A stretch of DNA of 35,204 bases from Candidatus Poribacteria bacterium (GTDB taxonomy: Bacteria; Poribacteria; WGA-4E; GCA-2687025): positions 71,356 through 106,559 of the forward strand of contig VGLH01000001.1 in NCBI GenBank assembly GCA_016866785.1, in the 5' to 3' direction. Under the pieces are notes generated by a model, which did not search any database, had not been told where the DNA came from, and was given only the letters and a program-made list of their open reading frames with translations. Shown here piece after piece: positions 16,757-25,553 of the stretch. The translations under genes and the position numbers were made by a program. Numbering within the stretch: position 1 is the stretch's first letter; the number at the start of each line of letters is the position of its first letter.

Positions 16757-18235
16757 ATGACTCCGATCACATCGCTCTATCGCCGCCCGCTCGCGCTCCT
16801 GACCGATCTCTACCAGGTGACGATGGCGTACGCCTACTGGAAGCGCGGCGTCCATGACCGAGAAGCGGTGTTCCACCTTTTTTTCCGACAGAACCCCTTT
16901 CAGGGCGGCTTTACGGTCGCGTGCAGGCTGCGAACGATTGTCGATCTGCTCGAGACGGCTCGGTTCACCGCCGAGGATACCGACTATCTCGCCGATCTGC
17001 GTGGCAATGACGGCGCTCCTCTCTTCGAGCCGGAGTTCCTGTCCTACCTGCGTCGCCTTCGGTTTTCCTGCGATCTCGACGCCGCGCCCGACGGTTCCGT
17101 CGTGTTCCCGCACGAACCGGTTCTGCGCATTCAGGGCCCGATCCTCCAGTGCCAGTTGCTCGAGACGCCGTTGCTCAACGCCGCCAACTTCGAGTCCTTG
17201 ATCGCCACGAAGGCGGCGCGCGTGTGCCTCGCGGCGGAAGGCGACCGCGTCATCGAGTTTGGCTTGCGGCGCGCCCCTGGCATCGACGGCGGCGTGACCG
17301 CGAGCCGGGCTGCCTACATCGGCGGGTGTGCTGGCACGAGCAATTTGCTTGCCGGATGTCTGTTCGGAGTGCCCACGATGGGCACGCACGCCCACTCATG
17401 GGTCATGTTCTTCGATGACGACTTCGCGGCGTTTGACGCCTACGCCGACGCCCTGCCCAACAACTGCGTGTTCGTGGTCGACACCTACAACACGCAAGAC
17501 GGCGTGCGACAGGCGATCGAGGTAGGCAGGCGGCTTCGGGACGAGGGGCATCGGCTCGCCGGCATCCGCCTCGACTCCGGCGATATCGCTTTTCTCAGCA
17601 CCCGGGCCCGAGCCGCGCTGGACGAAGCTGGGTTCCACGACGTGATCATCGTCGCCAGCAACGATCTCGACGAACACACTATTGCCAGCCTCAAGTCTCA
17701 GCGAGCCCGCGTCGACGTGTGGGGTGTCGGCACGCGGCTGGTGACGTGCTACGGACAAGGGTCTCTGGGCGGGGTCCTCAAGCTGACGGCGGTGCGCGAT
17801 GAGTCGGGTGCGTGGCGCGAACGTCTGAAGCTGTCCGAGCAGGCAGTGAAGGTGTCTACGCCGGGCATCCTTCAGACGCGGCGTTTCCGGTCCGAGGAGG
17901 GCTTGGACGTGGCAGACGCCGTTTACGACGTGCGGCGACCCGTGCGCGGAGCCTGCACAATCGTCGATCCGTTCGATCCGACACGACAGCGGCGCATCAA
18001 TCATTGGGCGACGTACAGGGACGTGCTCATCCCCGTCTTTCGCGGCGGGTCGCGCGTGTACGACCTACCGGCGTTGGCAGCATCGCGCGAGAACACGGCA
18101 TCGAATCTCAAACGTCTGCATCCTGGGATCCTTCGGCTGCTGAACCCGCATGAGTTCCCGGTCGGGCTCGAAGCGTCGTTGCACGAACGACGCATCGAGC
18201 TGATGGGGCAATACCGACGGAAGAGCCAGACGTGA
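16757..18235 (+). CDS. pncB: Nicotinate phosphoribosyltransferase
   Basis: The 492-residue protein matches nicotinate phosphoribosyltransferase: LLTDLYQVTMAYAYWKRG near the N-terminus (residues 15-32), FHLFFRQNPF (about 39-48), the FGLRRAPGIDGG region, GTHAHSWVMFF (about 213-223) with the conserved His, and GIRLDSGDIAFLS (about 272-284) at the PRPP/phosphate site. It converts nicotinic acid and PRPP to nicotinate mononucleotide in the Preiss-Handler NAD salvage pathway. The stop overlaps the GTG start of pncA by four bases (GTGA), so the two salvage genes are translationally coupled. Confidence 0.95.
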   Translation: MTPITSLYRRPLALLTDLYQVTMAYAYWKRGVHDREAVFHLFFRQNPFQGGFTVACRLRTIVDLLETARFTAEDTDYLADLRGNDGAPLFEPEFLSYLRRLRFSCDLDAAPDGSVVFPHEPVLRIQGPILQCQLLETPLLNAANFESLIATKAARVCLAAEGDRVIEFGLRRAPGIDGGVTASRAAYIGGCAGTSNLLAGCLFGVPTMGTHAHSWVMFFDDDFAAFDAYADALPNNCVFVVDTYNTQDGVRQAIEVGRRLRDEGHRLAGIRLDSGDIAFLSTRARAALDEAGFHDVIIVASNDLDEHTIASLKSQRARVDVWGVGTRLVTCYGQGSLGGVLKLTAVRDESGAWRERLKLSEQAVKVSTPGILQTRRFRSEEGLDVADAVYDVRRPVRGACTIVDPFDPTRQRRINHWATYRDVLIPVFRGGSRVYDLPALAASRENTASNLKRLHPGILRLLNPHEFPVGLEASLHERRIELMGQYRRKSQT

Positions 18236-18864
18236 ATCGGGCGAAGCGCGCACTCATCCTCGTCGATATCCAGAACGACTTCTGCCCAGGAGGGGCACTC
18301 GCGGTCCCGGACGGCGATGCAATCGTGCCGGTCGTCAATGCGATCATGCCGCAGTACAAGCTCGTGGTTGCCACGCAGGACTGGCATCCGCCCGGTCACG
18401 CGAGCTTCGCGTCGAGCCACGGAGCGCGTCCGGGCGACACGTTAGAACTGGACGGGTTCCATCAGGTGCTGTGGCCCGACCACTGCGTACAGGGAACGCC
18501 GGGCGCTGAGTTCGTTTCCGAGCTGAACACGGAGCCGATCTGCCACGTGTTTCAAAAGGGCACCGATCCGGTAATCGACAGCTATTCGGGGTTCTTCGAC
18601 ATGGCAAGACGTCACTCGACGGGTCTCGGAGACTACCTACGGCAGCAGGGGGTCACGCAGGTCCATGTGGTCGGGCTCGCCACGGACTACTGCGTTCGGT
18701 TCACAGCGATGGATGCGCGCGGTCTCGGATTCGACGTGACCGTCTTGGTCGACGCGACGCGCGCCGTCGAGTTGCATTCAGGAGACAAGGACAGCGCTCT
18801 GGAAGACATGAGACAGGCGGGCATCAGGATCGAGCTGGCGAGCGCCGCAGCGGGTGATGCATGA
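18232..18864 (+). CDS. pncA: Nicotinamidase (PncA-like)
   Basis: The 210-residue protein has the catalytic triad of nicotinamidases: Asp12 in VDIQNDF, Lys109 in FQKGTDP and Cys154 in ATDYCV. Metal ligands are apparent at Asp50 and His52 (QDWHPPGH) and His84 (WPDH). It hydrolyses nicotinamide to nicotinate, feeding the adjacent PncB. The GTG start at 18232 overlaps the pncB stop; its own stop overlaps the Slt ATG by four bases (ATGA). The position of residues and length agree with the E. coli-type enzyme, so the call is firm. Confidence 0.95.
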   Translation: MNRAKRALILVDIQNDFCPGGALAVPDGDAIVPVVNAIMPQYKLVVATQDWHPPGHASFASSHGARPGDTLELDGFHQVLWPDHCVQGTPGAEFVSELNTEPICHVFQKGTDPVIDSYSGFFDMARRHSTGLGDYLRQQGVTQVHVVGLATDYCVRFTAMDARGLGFDVTVLVDATRAVELHSGDKDSALEDMRQAGIRIELASAAAGDA

Positions 18865-21116
18865 TCGACAGGGTTTTCCGCCACGGCGCTGACGTCACCA
18901 CGTTCGTGGCACGCATTTTCCGCGAGCCCGCGGCCCGGAGGGCGGCAAGGTTCGCCGCAGCGGTCTGCGTGGCGGTCGGCGTGTGGCTGCTATCCGGCTG
19001 CGATGAGCGGGCGGCGGAAAGGCGTCTTGCATCGCTCGTCGAGGAGTCGCGAACCAGAGAATCGCCTGACGCCGAGTGGGAGGAGGCGATCCGCAAGATC
19101 GCTCGTGGCGCGCGTGACGAAGCGGTGCGGCTCAGAGCGTCCTACGTGTTCGGGAACGCCCTTCGCTCAGCCGAGCGCTACGAGGAGGCCGCCGCCGCCT
19201 ATGCGCGGTGCGATGTCGAGGGGTTCATCCTCCGCGACATGGCGCGATATTACCGCGCGGAGTGCCTGAGACGCCTGCAGAGGCACGATGAGGCAGTCGA
19301 CGCCCTCCGCTCTCTCTTGCAGGACTTCCCCGCGTTCCCATTGCCCGCGACTGCCACGTTCGCGCTGGCGGAGGAGTATGAAGCGTCCGGCGAATCGGGG
19401 AAGAGCTTGGCTGCGTTCCAGTCCATCGCGGACGATCCAGACCTGGGACGGTCGGCGCGCGTGCGCGCGGCGAAGGCGCTGTCGGGCATCGACAAGCATG
19501 CGGAGGCGTTCGACCTGCTTCAGACGCTCATCGAGGAGAAAGGGAACGACGCCCACGCACTGCGCGCTGTGGAGGAGCTCCAGCGCATCGTGTCTGCCAA
19601 CCCTGCGCTCAAGCTGACGCGTCGCCAGGAGTTCCTGCAGGCACAGGTGCTCCACGACAACGGTCAGCGCGCTCGAGCGCGTGACCTGTGGGACAAGGTC
19701 GTGCGGTCGGGAAGCGACGACCTGACCCACCGCTCCCGCTACGCTGTCGGCATGTCGTACATGCGGGAGCGCGACTGGGGCAACGCGAACAAGGTCTTCA
19801 CCAAGCTGATCGCGACGGCGGGAGCCAGCTACAAAGCTCGCGGGACGCTCCAGAAGGCGCTCGCGGCGCGCCGTGACCAGAAGCGCACGACGGCGCTGAA
19901 GGTGTTCGACGATCTCGAGCGGCTCTACCCCAAATCCGATGTCTTCGTCGAGTGCCTGATGGAACATGCGTGGACGCTGAAGGACGCAGGCGACTACGCC
20001 GGCGCGTTGGCGTTCTACTCCCGCGTCGCGCGCGACTTCGGCAAGAGCTCGTTCGGCGATGAAGCCTCATGGCAGTCGGCGTGGTGCCAGATCAAGCTCG
20101 GGTCGAACGACTCCGCGATCCAATCTCTCACGTCGCTCGTATTGCAGCACCCCAAGAGCAGCCATGTGGGTCGCGCGTGGTTCTGGATCGGCAAGCTGTC
20201 TGAGCGCGTCGGCAAGTGGTCGGAATCAGCAGACGCCTATCGCCGTGTCGTCGAGGCGGACACCTACTACTACGTCGACCGAGCGATTGAGCGTCTGGGA
20301 GCACTGGAATCCGACGGCCGAATACCACGGTCCGTCGTGCCGGCACTGCGCCGTGTCGTCGCGAAGTCCGCCATATCGCTGGATACGCTTCGAGGCCAGG
20401 TATCCGACCGAGTCACGCTGATGGAGGCGCTGAGCGACTACGGAGCCGCCATCGCGGAACTGACCTCGCTCGCGCAGCGCGACGCGTCGCAGCGCGCCAA
20501 GTACACGTTCCACGTCGTGACGGCCTATCAGGCAGCGGGCAAGCCGTATCAGGCATACCTCGCCGCGTATCGCTTCACGACGCTGCCCGAGGTGCGATCC
20601 AACGGAACCGCGCCCCCAATCGAGATCGGCGAACTGCTCTACCCGCTGCCATACCCCGAAGCCATTGAGAAGGAGGGGCGGGAGTTCGACATCGACCCGC
20701 ACTACATCGCCGCGACCATTCGCGAGGAGAGCCGGTTTAACCCGACGGTCAAGTCGTGGGCGGGAGCTTACGGACTCATGCAGGTCATGCCGGACACCGG
20801 CAAGGTCGTCGCGCAGCGGCTCGGGATCGAGTCGTTCACGACGTCCATGCTACTGGATCCGGAGGTGAACATCCGCATCGGGAGCTGGTACCTGCGTTCA
20901 CTGATGGATCAGTTTGGCGACGATCCGTACCTGGTCGCTGGGGCTTACAATGGCGGGCCGGGCCGCATGAGTCGCTGGCAGACTGAGTTCGGGGTGACGG
21001 ATCGAGACGAGTTCATCGAGCAGATACCGATTGACGAGACCCGCAACCACATTTTCAAGGTTATGCACGCCTACAACACGTACACGCGGCTCTACGAGGA
21101 CCTCGGAGCCGAATGA
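18861..21116 (+). CDS. Lipoprotein lytic murein transglycosylase (Slt-type) with TPR repeats
   Basis: The 751-residue protein has an N-terminal signal with lipobox LSGC (Cys47) preceded by a basic patch and hydrophobic segment (31-44). A long helical TPR-like superhelix (about 55-590) is followed by a C-terminal SLT domain: ATIREESRFNP with the catalytic Glu at 623, GAYGLMQVMPDTG, and AGAYNGGPGRMSRW. It cleaves the MurNAc-GlcNAc bond to give 1,6-anhydro-MurNAc products. It resembles Slt70 in overall plan, but here is likely outer-membrane anchored. The ATG overlaps the pncA stop. It ends eight bases from the convergent lpxI stop. Confidence 0.93.
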   Translation: MIDRVFRHGADVTTFVARIFREPAARRAARFAAAVCVAVGVWLLSGCDERAAERRLASLVEESRTRESPDAEWEEAIRKIARGARDEAVRLRASYVFGNALRSAERYEEAAAAYARCDVEGFILRDMARYYRAECLRRLQRHDEAVDALRSLLQDFPAFPLPATATFALAEEYEASGESGKSLAAFQSIADDPDLGRSARVRAAKALSGIDKHAEAFDLLQTLIEEKGNDAHALRAVEELQRIVSANPALKLTRRQEFLQAQVLHDNGQRARARDLWDKVVRSGSDDLTHRSRYAVGMSYMRERDWGNANKVFTKLIATAGASYKARGTLQKALAARRDQKRTTALKVFDDLERLYPKSDVFVECLMEHAWTLKDAGDYAGALAFYSRVARDFGKSSFGDEASWQSAWCQIKLGSNDSAIQSLTSLVLQHPKSSHVGRAWFWIGKLSERVGKWSESADAYRRVVEADTYYYVDRAIERLGALESDGRIPRSVVPALRRVVAKSAISLDTLRGQVSDRVTLMEALSDYGAAIAELTSLAQRDASQRAKYTFHVVTAYQAAGKPYQAYLAAYRFTTLPEVRSNGTAPPIEIGELLYPLPYPEAIEKEGREFDIDPHYIAATIREESRFNPTVKSWAGAYGLMQVMPDTGKVVAQRLGIESFTTSMLLDPEVNIRIGSWYLRSLMDQFGDDPYLVAGAYNGGPGRMSRWQTEFGVTDRDEFIEQIPIDETRNHIFKVMHAYNTYTRLYEDLGAE

Positions 21117-21124
21117 GTCCACGT

Positions 21125-21934
21125 CTATAGTGCCATGATGCGGAGACCTGCCTGATCCGCCTGTCGCACGCACTCCTCGCGGTCGAGCAGAAACGTCCTG
21201 CCCGCCTCCACGACGATCATCGACGCGTGTGCCTCGATCAGAACGTGGATCGTGTCTGCGCCAATCGTCGGCACATCGAACCGGAAATCGTGCTCCGGAC
21301 GCGCCGCCTTGGCGACGACGACGCCCTCCCCGCCGAGCTCTGCGCCACGGCGGATCGCCGCGTCCGTGCCCTCGATCGCCTCAATGGCGACCGGTATGCC
21401 ATCCTTGACCACTACCGTCTGACCGATGTCCAGATCGGCGACGCTCCGAGCCAGCGCCATGGCAGATGCCGCCGCTTCCGCCGCGCGTTTCCCGATGCGG
21501 CGACTCGTCACCGGTCCCGCGTTCGGGACGATGTCGCCGAGGTGATACCTCTGATCGGCGATGACGAACCCACGACGCGCGAACTCATCGCCGATCGCCG
21601 CGAGGATCGCCTGGTCGCCACGAGCTCGTGTCTGGGCGAGGATCTTCAGCGCGAGCCAGTCGAGCTGCGTGGGGCGGAACACAACGTCCTTGCGGACGCT
21701 GCCGATGATGGCAAGCTCCTTGGTTCCCGACTCATCGAACACGGCGAGGATCGAAGCGATCTGCCCGACGGGAACGCGCTCCAGTCGGGCTGCAGACGCA
21801 AGGAGCTCCGGCTGAGTCTTCTCGGCGATGCTGACTACCACCACGGGTCGATGGTGAGCGGCGCGCTGGGCAAGCAGGACGGGCAGACGCCCGCCTCCTG
21901 CGATGATTCCAAGCGGCTCCGTCATGGGGACCAT
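21125..21934 (-). CDS. lpxI: UDP-2,3-diacylglucosamine pyrophosphatase LpxI
   Basis: The 269-residue protein matches the LpxI (DUF1009) family: opening LGIIAGGGRLPVLLAQ at about 8-23, the AIIGSVRKD strand, a YHLGDIVPNAGP segment, GQTVVVKDGIPVAIEAIEGTD and C-terminal GADTIHVLIEAHASMIVVEAGRTFLLD. LpxI hydrolyses UDP-2,3-diacyl-GlcN to lipid X and UMP by a mechanism different from LpxH. It follows lpxA with a one-base overlap (TGATG), the same lpxA-lpxI adjacency seen in alphaproteobacteria. The ATG at 21934 or the second at 21925 could be the true start; neither has a strong Shine-Dalgarno, so coupling to lpxA is likely. Confidence 0.94.
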   Translation of the reverse strand: MVPMTEPLGIIAGGGRLPVLLAQRAAHHRPVVVVSIAEKTQPELLASAARLERVPVGQIASILAVFDESGTKELAIIGSVRKDVVFRPTQLDWLALKILAQTRARGDQAILAAIGDEFARRGFVIADQRYHLGDIVPNAGPVTSRRIGKRAAEAAASAMALARSVADLDIGQTVVVKDGIPVAIEAIEGTDAAIRRGAELGGEGVVVAKAARPEHDFRFDVPTIGADTIHVLIEAHASMIVVEAGRTFLLDREECVRQADQAGLRIMAL

Positions 21935-22725
21935 CAGCGGCAGACGCCGCGCTTGGATGATTCGATGAACTCGAGGAGGTGCGACACGTACGCATCGTCC
22001 TCGACTTCGTCGCGCACGCGCGCCACGTTCACGCTCAGGTTGGTGGCGTTGCGGAACAGGATGCGGTACGCCTGCTTCAGACGACGAACGGACTCTTCCG
22101 GCACGTCTCTCATCGGGTGGCTCTGAGCCGTCCCGCGCCCGAGCAGATTCAGCCCCCGAAGTCGCGCTGGATGACCGTCTGCAACTGTGTAGGGAGGCAG
22201 GTCCTGGACGAACTTGGAGCAGGCTCCCGACATCGAGCCCCGACCCACGCGGACGAACTGGTGGAACGCGGAGTGGGCTCCGATGCGGCAGTTGCCCTCG
22301 ATCTGCACGTGGCCGCCGAGGGTCGCGAAGTTCGCCATGATCACGCCGTCTCCGATGACGCAGTCATGGGCGACGTTCGACCAGTTCATCAGGAGGCATC
22401 GACTCCCCACCGACGTCGTTCCTCCGTCGAACGACGACGCCGAGATCGTCACGTACTCACGGAGAACCGTGCGGTCGCCGATGTCGGTTCTACAGATGCC
22501 GCCTCGATACTTCAAGTCGACGGACACGTGCCCGACAACTGCTCCGAAGAACAGCTCGCAACCCGAACCGATCGTCGTGTGTCGCGCCACCTTGACGTGC
22601 TCGTGGATCCTGGAGCCCGATCCGATGGTCACGTCATCGTCGATGATCGAGAATGGCCCGATCTGTACGTCATCAGCCAAGATGGCGTTCGGACTGACGA
22701 TGGCACTTGAGTGGATGTCAGGCAT
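21934..22725 (-). CDS. lpxA: Acyl-ACP--UDP-N-acetylglucosamine O-acyltransferase LpxA
   Basis: The 263-residue protein shows left-handed beta-helix hexapeptide repeats over about residues 5-190 (IHSSAIV, AILADDVQIGPFSII, VTIGSGSRI, DIGDRTVLREYVTIS), the catalytic His at 120 in NVAHDC, and an LpxA-type helical C-terminus (LNLLGRG then RRLKQAYRILFR). It transfers 3-hydroxyacyl from ACP to UDP-GlcNAc, the first lipid A step. It starts 56 bases after the lpxC-fabZ stop and is coupled to lpxI. Overall pattern, active-site motif and context make this a firm call. Confidence 0.96.
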   Translation of the reverse strand: MPDIHSSAIVSPNAILADDVQIGPFSIIDDDVTIGSGSRIHEHVKVARHTTIGSGCELFFGAVVGHVSVDLKYRGGICRTDIGDRTVLREYVTISASSFDGGTTSVGSRCLLMNWSNVAHDCVIGDGVIMANFATLGGHVQIEGNCRIGAHSAFHQFVRVGRGSMSGACSKFVQDLPPYTVADGHPARLRGLNLLGRGTAQSHPMRDVPEESVRRLKQAYRILFRNATNLSVNVARVRDEVEDDAYVSHLLEFIESSKRGVCR

Positions 22726-22781
22726 ACAGGTGCTCGTGTTTGAGGATCCGCGAACTGGTCCACGTCTCTCGCCAACGCGGG

Positions 22782-24143
22782 CTACCCAACGGCATCGCGG
22801 TCGGCGATTGCAAAGCTGAACGTCGCTTCGGCCGCCAGCGTGTCGCCGACGTAGGCGGCGCCGCGCAGTCTACCGACCCGCGCGCGTACGCGCAAGGCTT
22901 CGACTTCAAGACGCAACTGGTCGCCCGGAGTCACCGGTCTGCGGAACTTGGCGTCTTCGATGGTCATAAACAACGCGAGCTTCCCGGCAAAGGTCGGACT
23001 CCTCATCAGCAGGACACCGCCAGCCTGGGCGAGCGCTTCGACGATCAGCACGCCGGGCATGATGGGTCTGCCTGGGAAGTGCCCTCGGAAGAAGTCCTCG
23101 TTGCCGGTGACGTTCTTCACGGCAACGATCCGTCGCTCGCCTTCGATCTGCACGACTCGGTCGATGAACAGGAAGGGAGCCCGATGCGGCAGGATGCCCT
23201 CGATCTGGGTCAGGTCGAGCGGCGGTTCGAGCTCGCTGACGCGAATCTCCTGCTGCTGACGGCATAGTTCTGCCAACTGTCGGCTGAGCTGGAGGTTCAG
23301 AGCGTGCTGCGACCGAACCGCGATGATGTGAGCGAGCGGCAGTGAACCCGCCGTGTACAGGTCGCCGATCAGGTCGAGAACCTTGTGGCGCACCATCTCG
23401 TCTTGGAAGCGGAAGGCGTGCCCGCCGCCGGGTTGACCGCTCTCGTCGATCACGAGCACGTTCGAGTCGTCCGCTCCCTTACCAAGCCCGGCGGATCGGA
23501 GCGCGGCGACTTCATCTTCGAAGCAGAAGGTCCGCGCAGGCGCAATCTCGCGCTGGTACGTCTCAGGCGTAATGTCGAACGTTGCGATCTGCGTCTGAAC
23601 GCCCGCTCTGCCGTAGTTGTCGAAGACGAACGTGACGCGCAATCGATCCGACGGAATCAGGTCGATCCGCCGATCACCGTGCTCGACGTGGATCGGCTCC
23701 GACAGCCGCAGCCGGCGACGCGGTACCGCCTGAGTCGCGATCCCAGCGTCGATGATCGCGTCAACGAGGGGGCTGGCACTGCCGTCGCCAATCGGAGGCT
23801 CCGGCGCGTCGATCTCGATGAGAGCGTTGTCGATGCCGACGCCCGCCAGCGCGGACATGACGTGTTCGATGGTCTGAACGCTGGCTTCGCCCGCCCGCAC
23901 CCCTGTGCTTCTGCCCAAGTCGCTGACTAGGTTCTCCGGGACGACCGCGACCGTTGGGCGAGCCGGCTGATCGACTCGTTGGAAGGCGATCCCCGTGTTC
24001 GGTGCTGCCGGGCAGACGCGCATCGTCGCCTCGACTCCCAGCATCAGACTGATGCCGGACACGACGGCAGGCGACGCGACCGTCTGCTGAAGGGTGGATT
24101 CGTCCTTGGAACGGTCAGTGGATGATGTCGGCATCGCGGTCAC
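22782..24143 (-). CDS. lpxC/fabZ: LpxC-FabZ fusion: UDP-3-O-acyl-GlcNAc deacetylase / 3-hydroxyacyl-ACP dehydratase
   Basis: The 453-residue protein joins two enzymes. LpxC (about 20-300) has TIEHVMSAL with Glu93 and His94, RHKVLDLIGDL with zinc ligands His253 and Asp257, and SQHALN with His280; it commits the pathway to lipid A. FabZ (about 305-453) has the LPHRAPFLFIDRVV loop, GHFPGRPIMPGV with catalytic His355 and Glu369 in VEALAQAGG; it dehydrates 3-hydroxyacyl-ACP. The fused architecture is known in Bacteroidetes and relatives. One oddity is M/L in place of the usual GLHSG His near residue 34 (SGISLMLG). The ATG overlaps the mltG stop (ATGA). Confidence 0.96.
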   Translation of the reverse strand: MTAMPTSSTDRSKDESTLQQTVASPAVVSGISLMLGVEATMRVCPAAPNTGIAFQRVDQPARPTVAVVPENLVSDLGRSTGVRAGEASVQTIEHVMSALAGVGIDNALIEIDAPEPPIGDGSASPLVDAIIDAGIATQAVPRRRLRLSEPIHVEHGDRRIDLIPSDRLRVTFVFDNYGRAGVQTQIATFDITPETYQREIAPARTFCFEDEVAALRSAGLGKGADDSNVLVIDESGQPGGGHAFRFQDEMVRHKVLDLIGDLYTAGSLPLAHIIAVRSQHALNLQLSRQLAELCRQQQEIRVSELEPPLDLTQIEGILPHRAPFLFIDRVVQIEGERRIVAVKNVTGNEDFFRGHFPGRPIMPGVLIVEALAQAGGVLLMRSPTFAGKLALFMTIEDAKFRRPVTPGDQLRLEVEALRVRARVGRLRGAAYVGDTLAAEATFSFAIADRDAVG

Positions 24144-25237
24144 GGCAACGACGTATCGGCTAGGCTTCCGCCCACATGCTCGGCAAGCGTCGTCGAGAAC
24201 CGGTTCTTTCCGCCTTCTCCGACGTCGAAGAACAGGTACGCGGTTTCGGCTGGGTGTACCGCCGTCCGGATGCTATCGAGGCTGACGCTGCAGATGGGGG
24301 AGGGTGGGATCCCGTCGATCACGTAGGTGTTGTACGGCGACTGCGCCGAGCGGTCGGAAGGCATCATGCTCCGCTGCGGGTTCCCGAGACCGTAGGCGAT
24401 GGTCGGCTCAGACTGAAGCCGCATGCCGCGTCTCAGCCGGTTGTGGAACACCGAACTGACGCGACGCTTGCCGTCTGCCGTACCCGCCTCCTGCTCGATG
24501 ATCGATGCGAGCGTCAGGACATCCTGCGAGCTCATCGATGGGTAGAGCCGTCGCGCGTCCGCGAACAGGTCAGCCGTCGCAGCGTGGAACTCATCCAACA
24601 TCAGAGCCGCCACGGTCCGCGCTGGGCTCCCTTTCGGGAACCGGTAGCTTCCAGCGAGGATGTAACCGTCCGGCAACGGGCTCCTCAGCCCGTACTTGGC
24701 GAGGAGACGGTCGTCGTTCAGGGCTGTGAGCAACTCAAGCGCGGGACCGAACCCGTTCGCCTGCCACAGCAGAGCGATCTGCGTGTTGGTCACGCGGCTT
24801 GGAAGCGTCCAGACGACGTATGTCGCGGATCCACGGAGATCGTCCAGCAAGTAGTCCGTGGTTGGGGCGACCGGTCGCGGAAGCGCGTCCGACGCCTGAC
24901 TGTCGGAGCCGCTCTCATTGGCGGAACCGAATGGCTGCGGCAACATCGAGGCTGCGAGAGGCGCTGTCGCAGGAGATGTAGCGGTCTCGACGCGAGGGGC
25001 TCCGTGTGTTGCCCGTACGTACCTCCTCAGCGCCTTGGACGCCGCAAGCGATGGCCCGGCAACCACGAGTGACAGCCCAAAGGCAGCCGTAGCTAAAGCC
25101 GCGACCGCCACGATGGCTCGCCAGGGGAGTCGTTTGGGGGTAACGAAACGGATCGAATGTCCAGTGCGCTGGAAAAGGCGCTGGCGGAGGCACCGCGCAG
25201 CCAGGTCGTGGAGGCGTTCGTGTTCGTAATGCTTCAT
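24140..25237 (-). CDS. mltG: Endolytic murein transglycosylase MltG (YceG-like)
   Basis: The 365-residue protein has a basic cytoplasmic N-terminus, one membrane helix (about 41-62), a Ser/Pro/Thr-rich linker (about 85-125), then a YceG domain: the LysM-like region (TYVVWTLPSRVTNTQIALL), DGYILAGSYRFPKGS, LTLASIIEQEAG with the expected catalytic Glu, VFHNRLRRGMRLQSEPT, and SPYNTYVIDGIPPSPIC. MltG cuts nascent glycan strands and is thought to set their length. The ATG overlaps the stop of the small Cys protein gene (ATGA), and its own stop overlaps the lpxC-fabZ start, so it is embedded in the lipid A operon. Confidence 0.95.
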   Translation of the reverse strand: MKHYEHERLHDLAARCLRQRLFQRTGHSIRFVTPKRLPWRAIVAVAALATAAFGLSLVVAGPSLAASKALRRYVRATHGAPRVETATSPATAPLAASMLPQPFGSANESGSDSQASDALPRPVAPTTDYLLDDLRGSATYVVWTLPSRVTNTQIALLWQANGFGPALELLTALNDDRLLAKYGLRSPLPDGYILAGSYRFPKGSPARTVAALMLDEFHAATADLFADARRLYPSMSSQDVLTLASIIEQEAGTADGKRRVSSVFHNRLRRGMRLQSEPTIAYGLGNPQRSMMPSDRSAQSPYNTYVIDGIPPSPICSVSLDSIRTAVHPAETAYLFFDVGEGGKNRFSTTLAEHVGGSLADTSLP

Positions 25238-25464
25238 TCACCACCTAGCACTGGGAGGAACCGATAGCTACCGCGCTCGTGAAACCCCTCGAACCTGCGC
25301 GCGCATCGGGCACACGAGTAGATGATCGTTCGGTGTTCCGGGAGGTGGATCACCTCAAGCTCGACAAAGCCCCTAGCACGCGCGTTGCCCGGTGTGAGCC
25401 CGGCAGTTCGGGCTTCGAGGTCGCAATCACACACACCGTCCGCGTGATTCACGCTTCGATCCAT
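25234..25464 (-). CDS. Small Cys-rich protein (putative metal-binding), first gene of the mltG/lpx operon
   Basis: I do not recognise the family. From ATG 25464 the protein is 76 residues with Cys pairs C12-x-C14 and C51-x2-C54, plus His40, His44 and His62, which suggests a zinc-ribbon-like fold (inference). A longer version from GTG at 25494 (86 residues) is possible, but the predicted promoter at 25510-25538 would then give an almost leaderless mRNA, whereas ATG 25464 has AGG about eight bases upstream. The stop overlaps the mltG start by four bases. Similar codon use and operon coupling support a real gene. Confidence 0.6.
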   Translation of the reverse strand: MDRSVNHADGVCDCDLEARTAGLTPGNARARGFVELEVIHLPEHRTIIYSCARCARRFEGFHERGSYRFLPVLGGE

Positions 25465-25509
25465 TTCGGCTGCCTGCCCGAGCCCCACTTTCACCCCGCT
25501 CTACACGCC

Positions 25510-25538
25510 AATATAGCGCATGGACCTGCGGGAGGCAA
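25510..25538 (-). promoter_or_regulatory. Sigma70-type promoter for the small Cys protein-mltG-lpx operon
   Basis: On the minus strand, TTGCCT (25533-25538) and TATATT (25510-25515) are separated by exactly 17 bases. The -35 matches four of six and the -10 five of six consensus positions, and the transcription start would fall near 25503. It sits in the 60-90 base gap between the PorV-like stop and the small gene's start, the natural place for an operon boundary. Sequence-based prediction; no experimental support. Confidence 0.5.
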
Positions 25539-25553
25539 CACGAGGGGGGCGAG

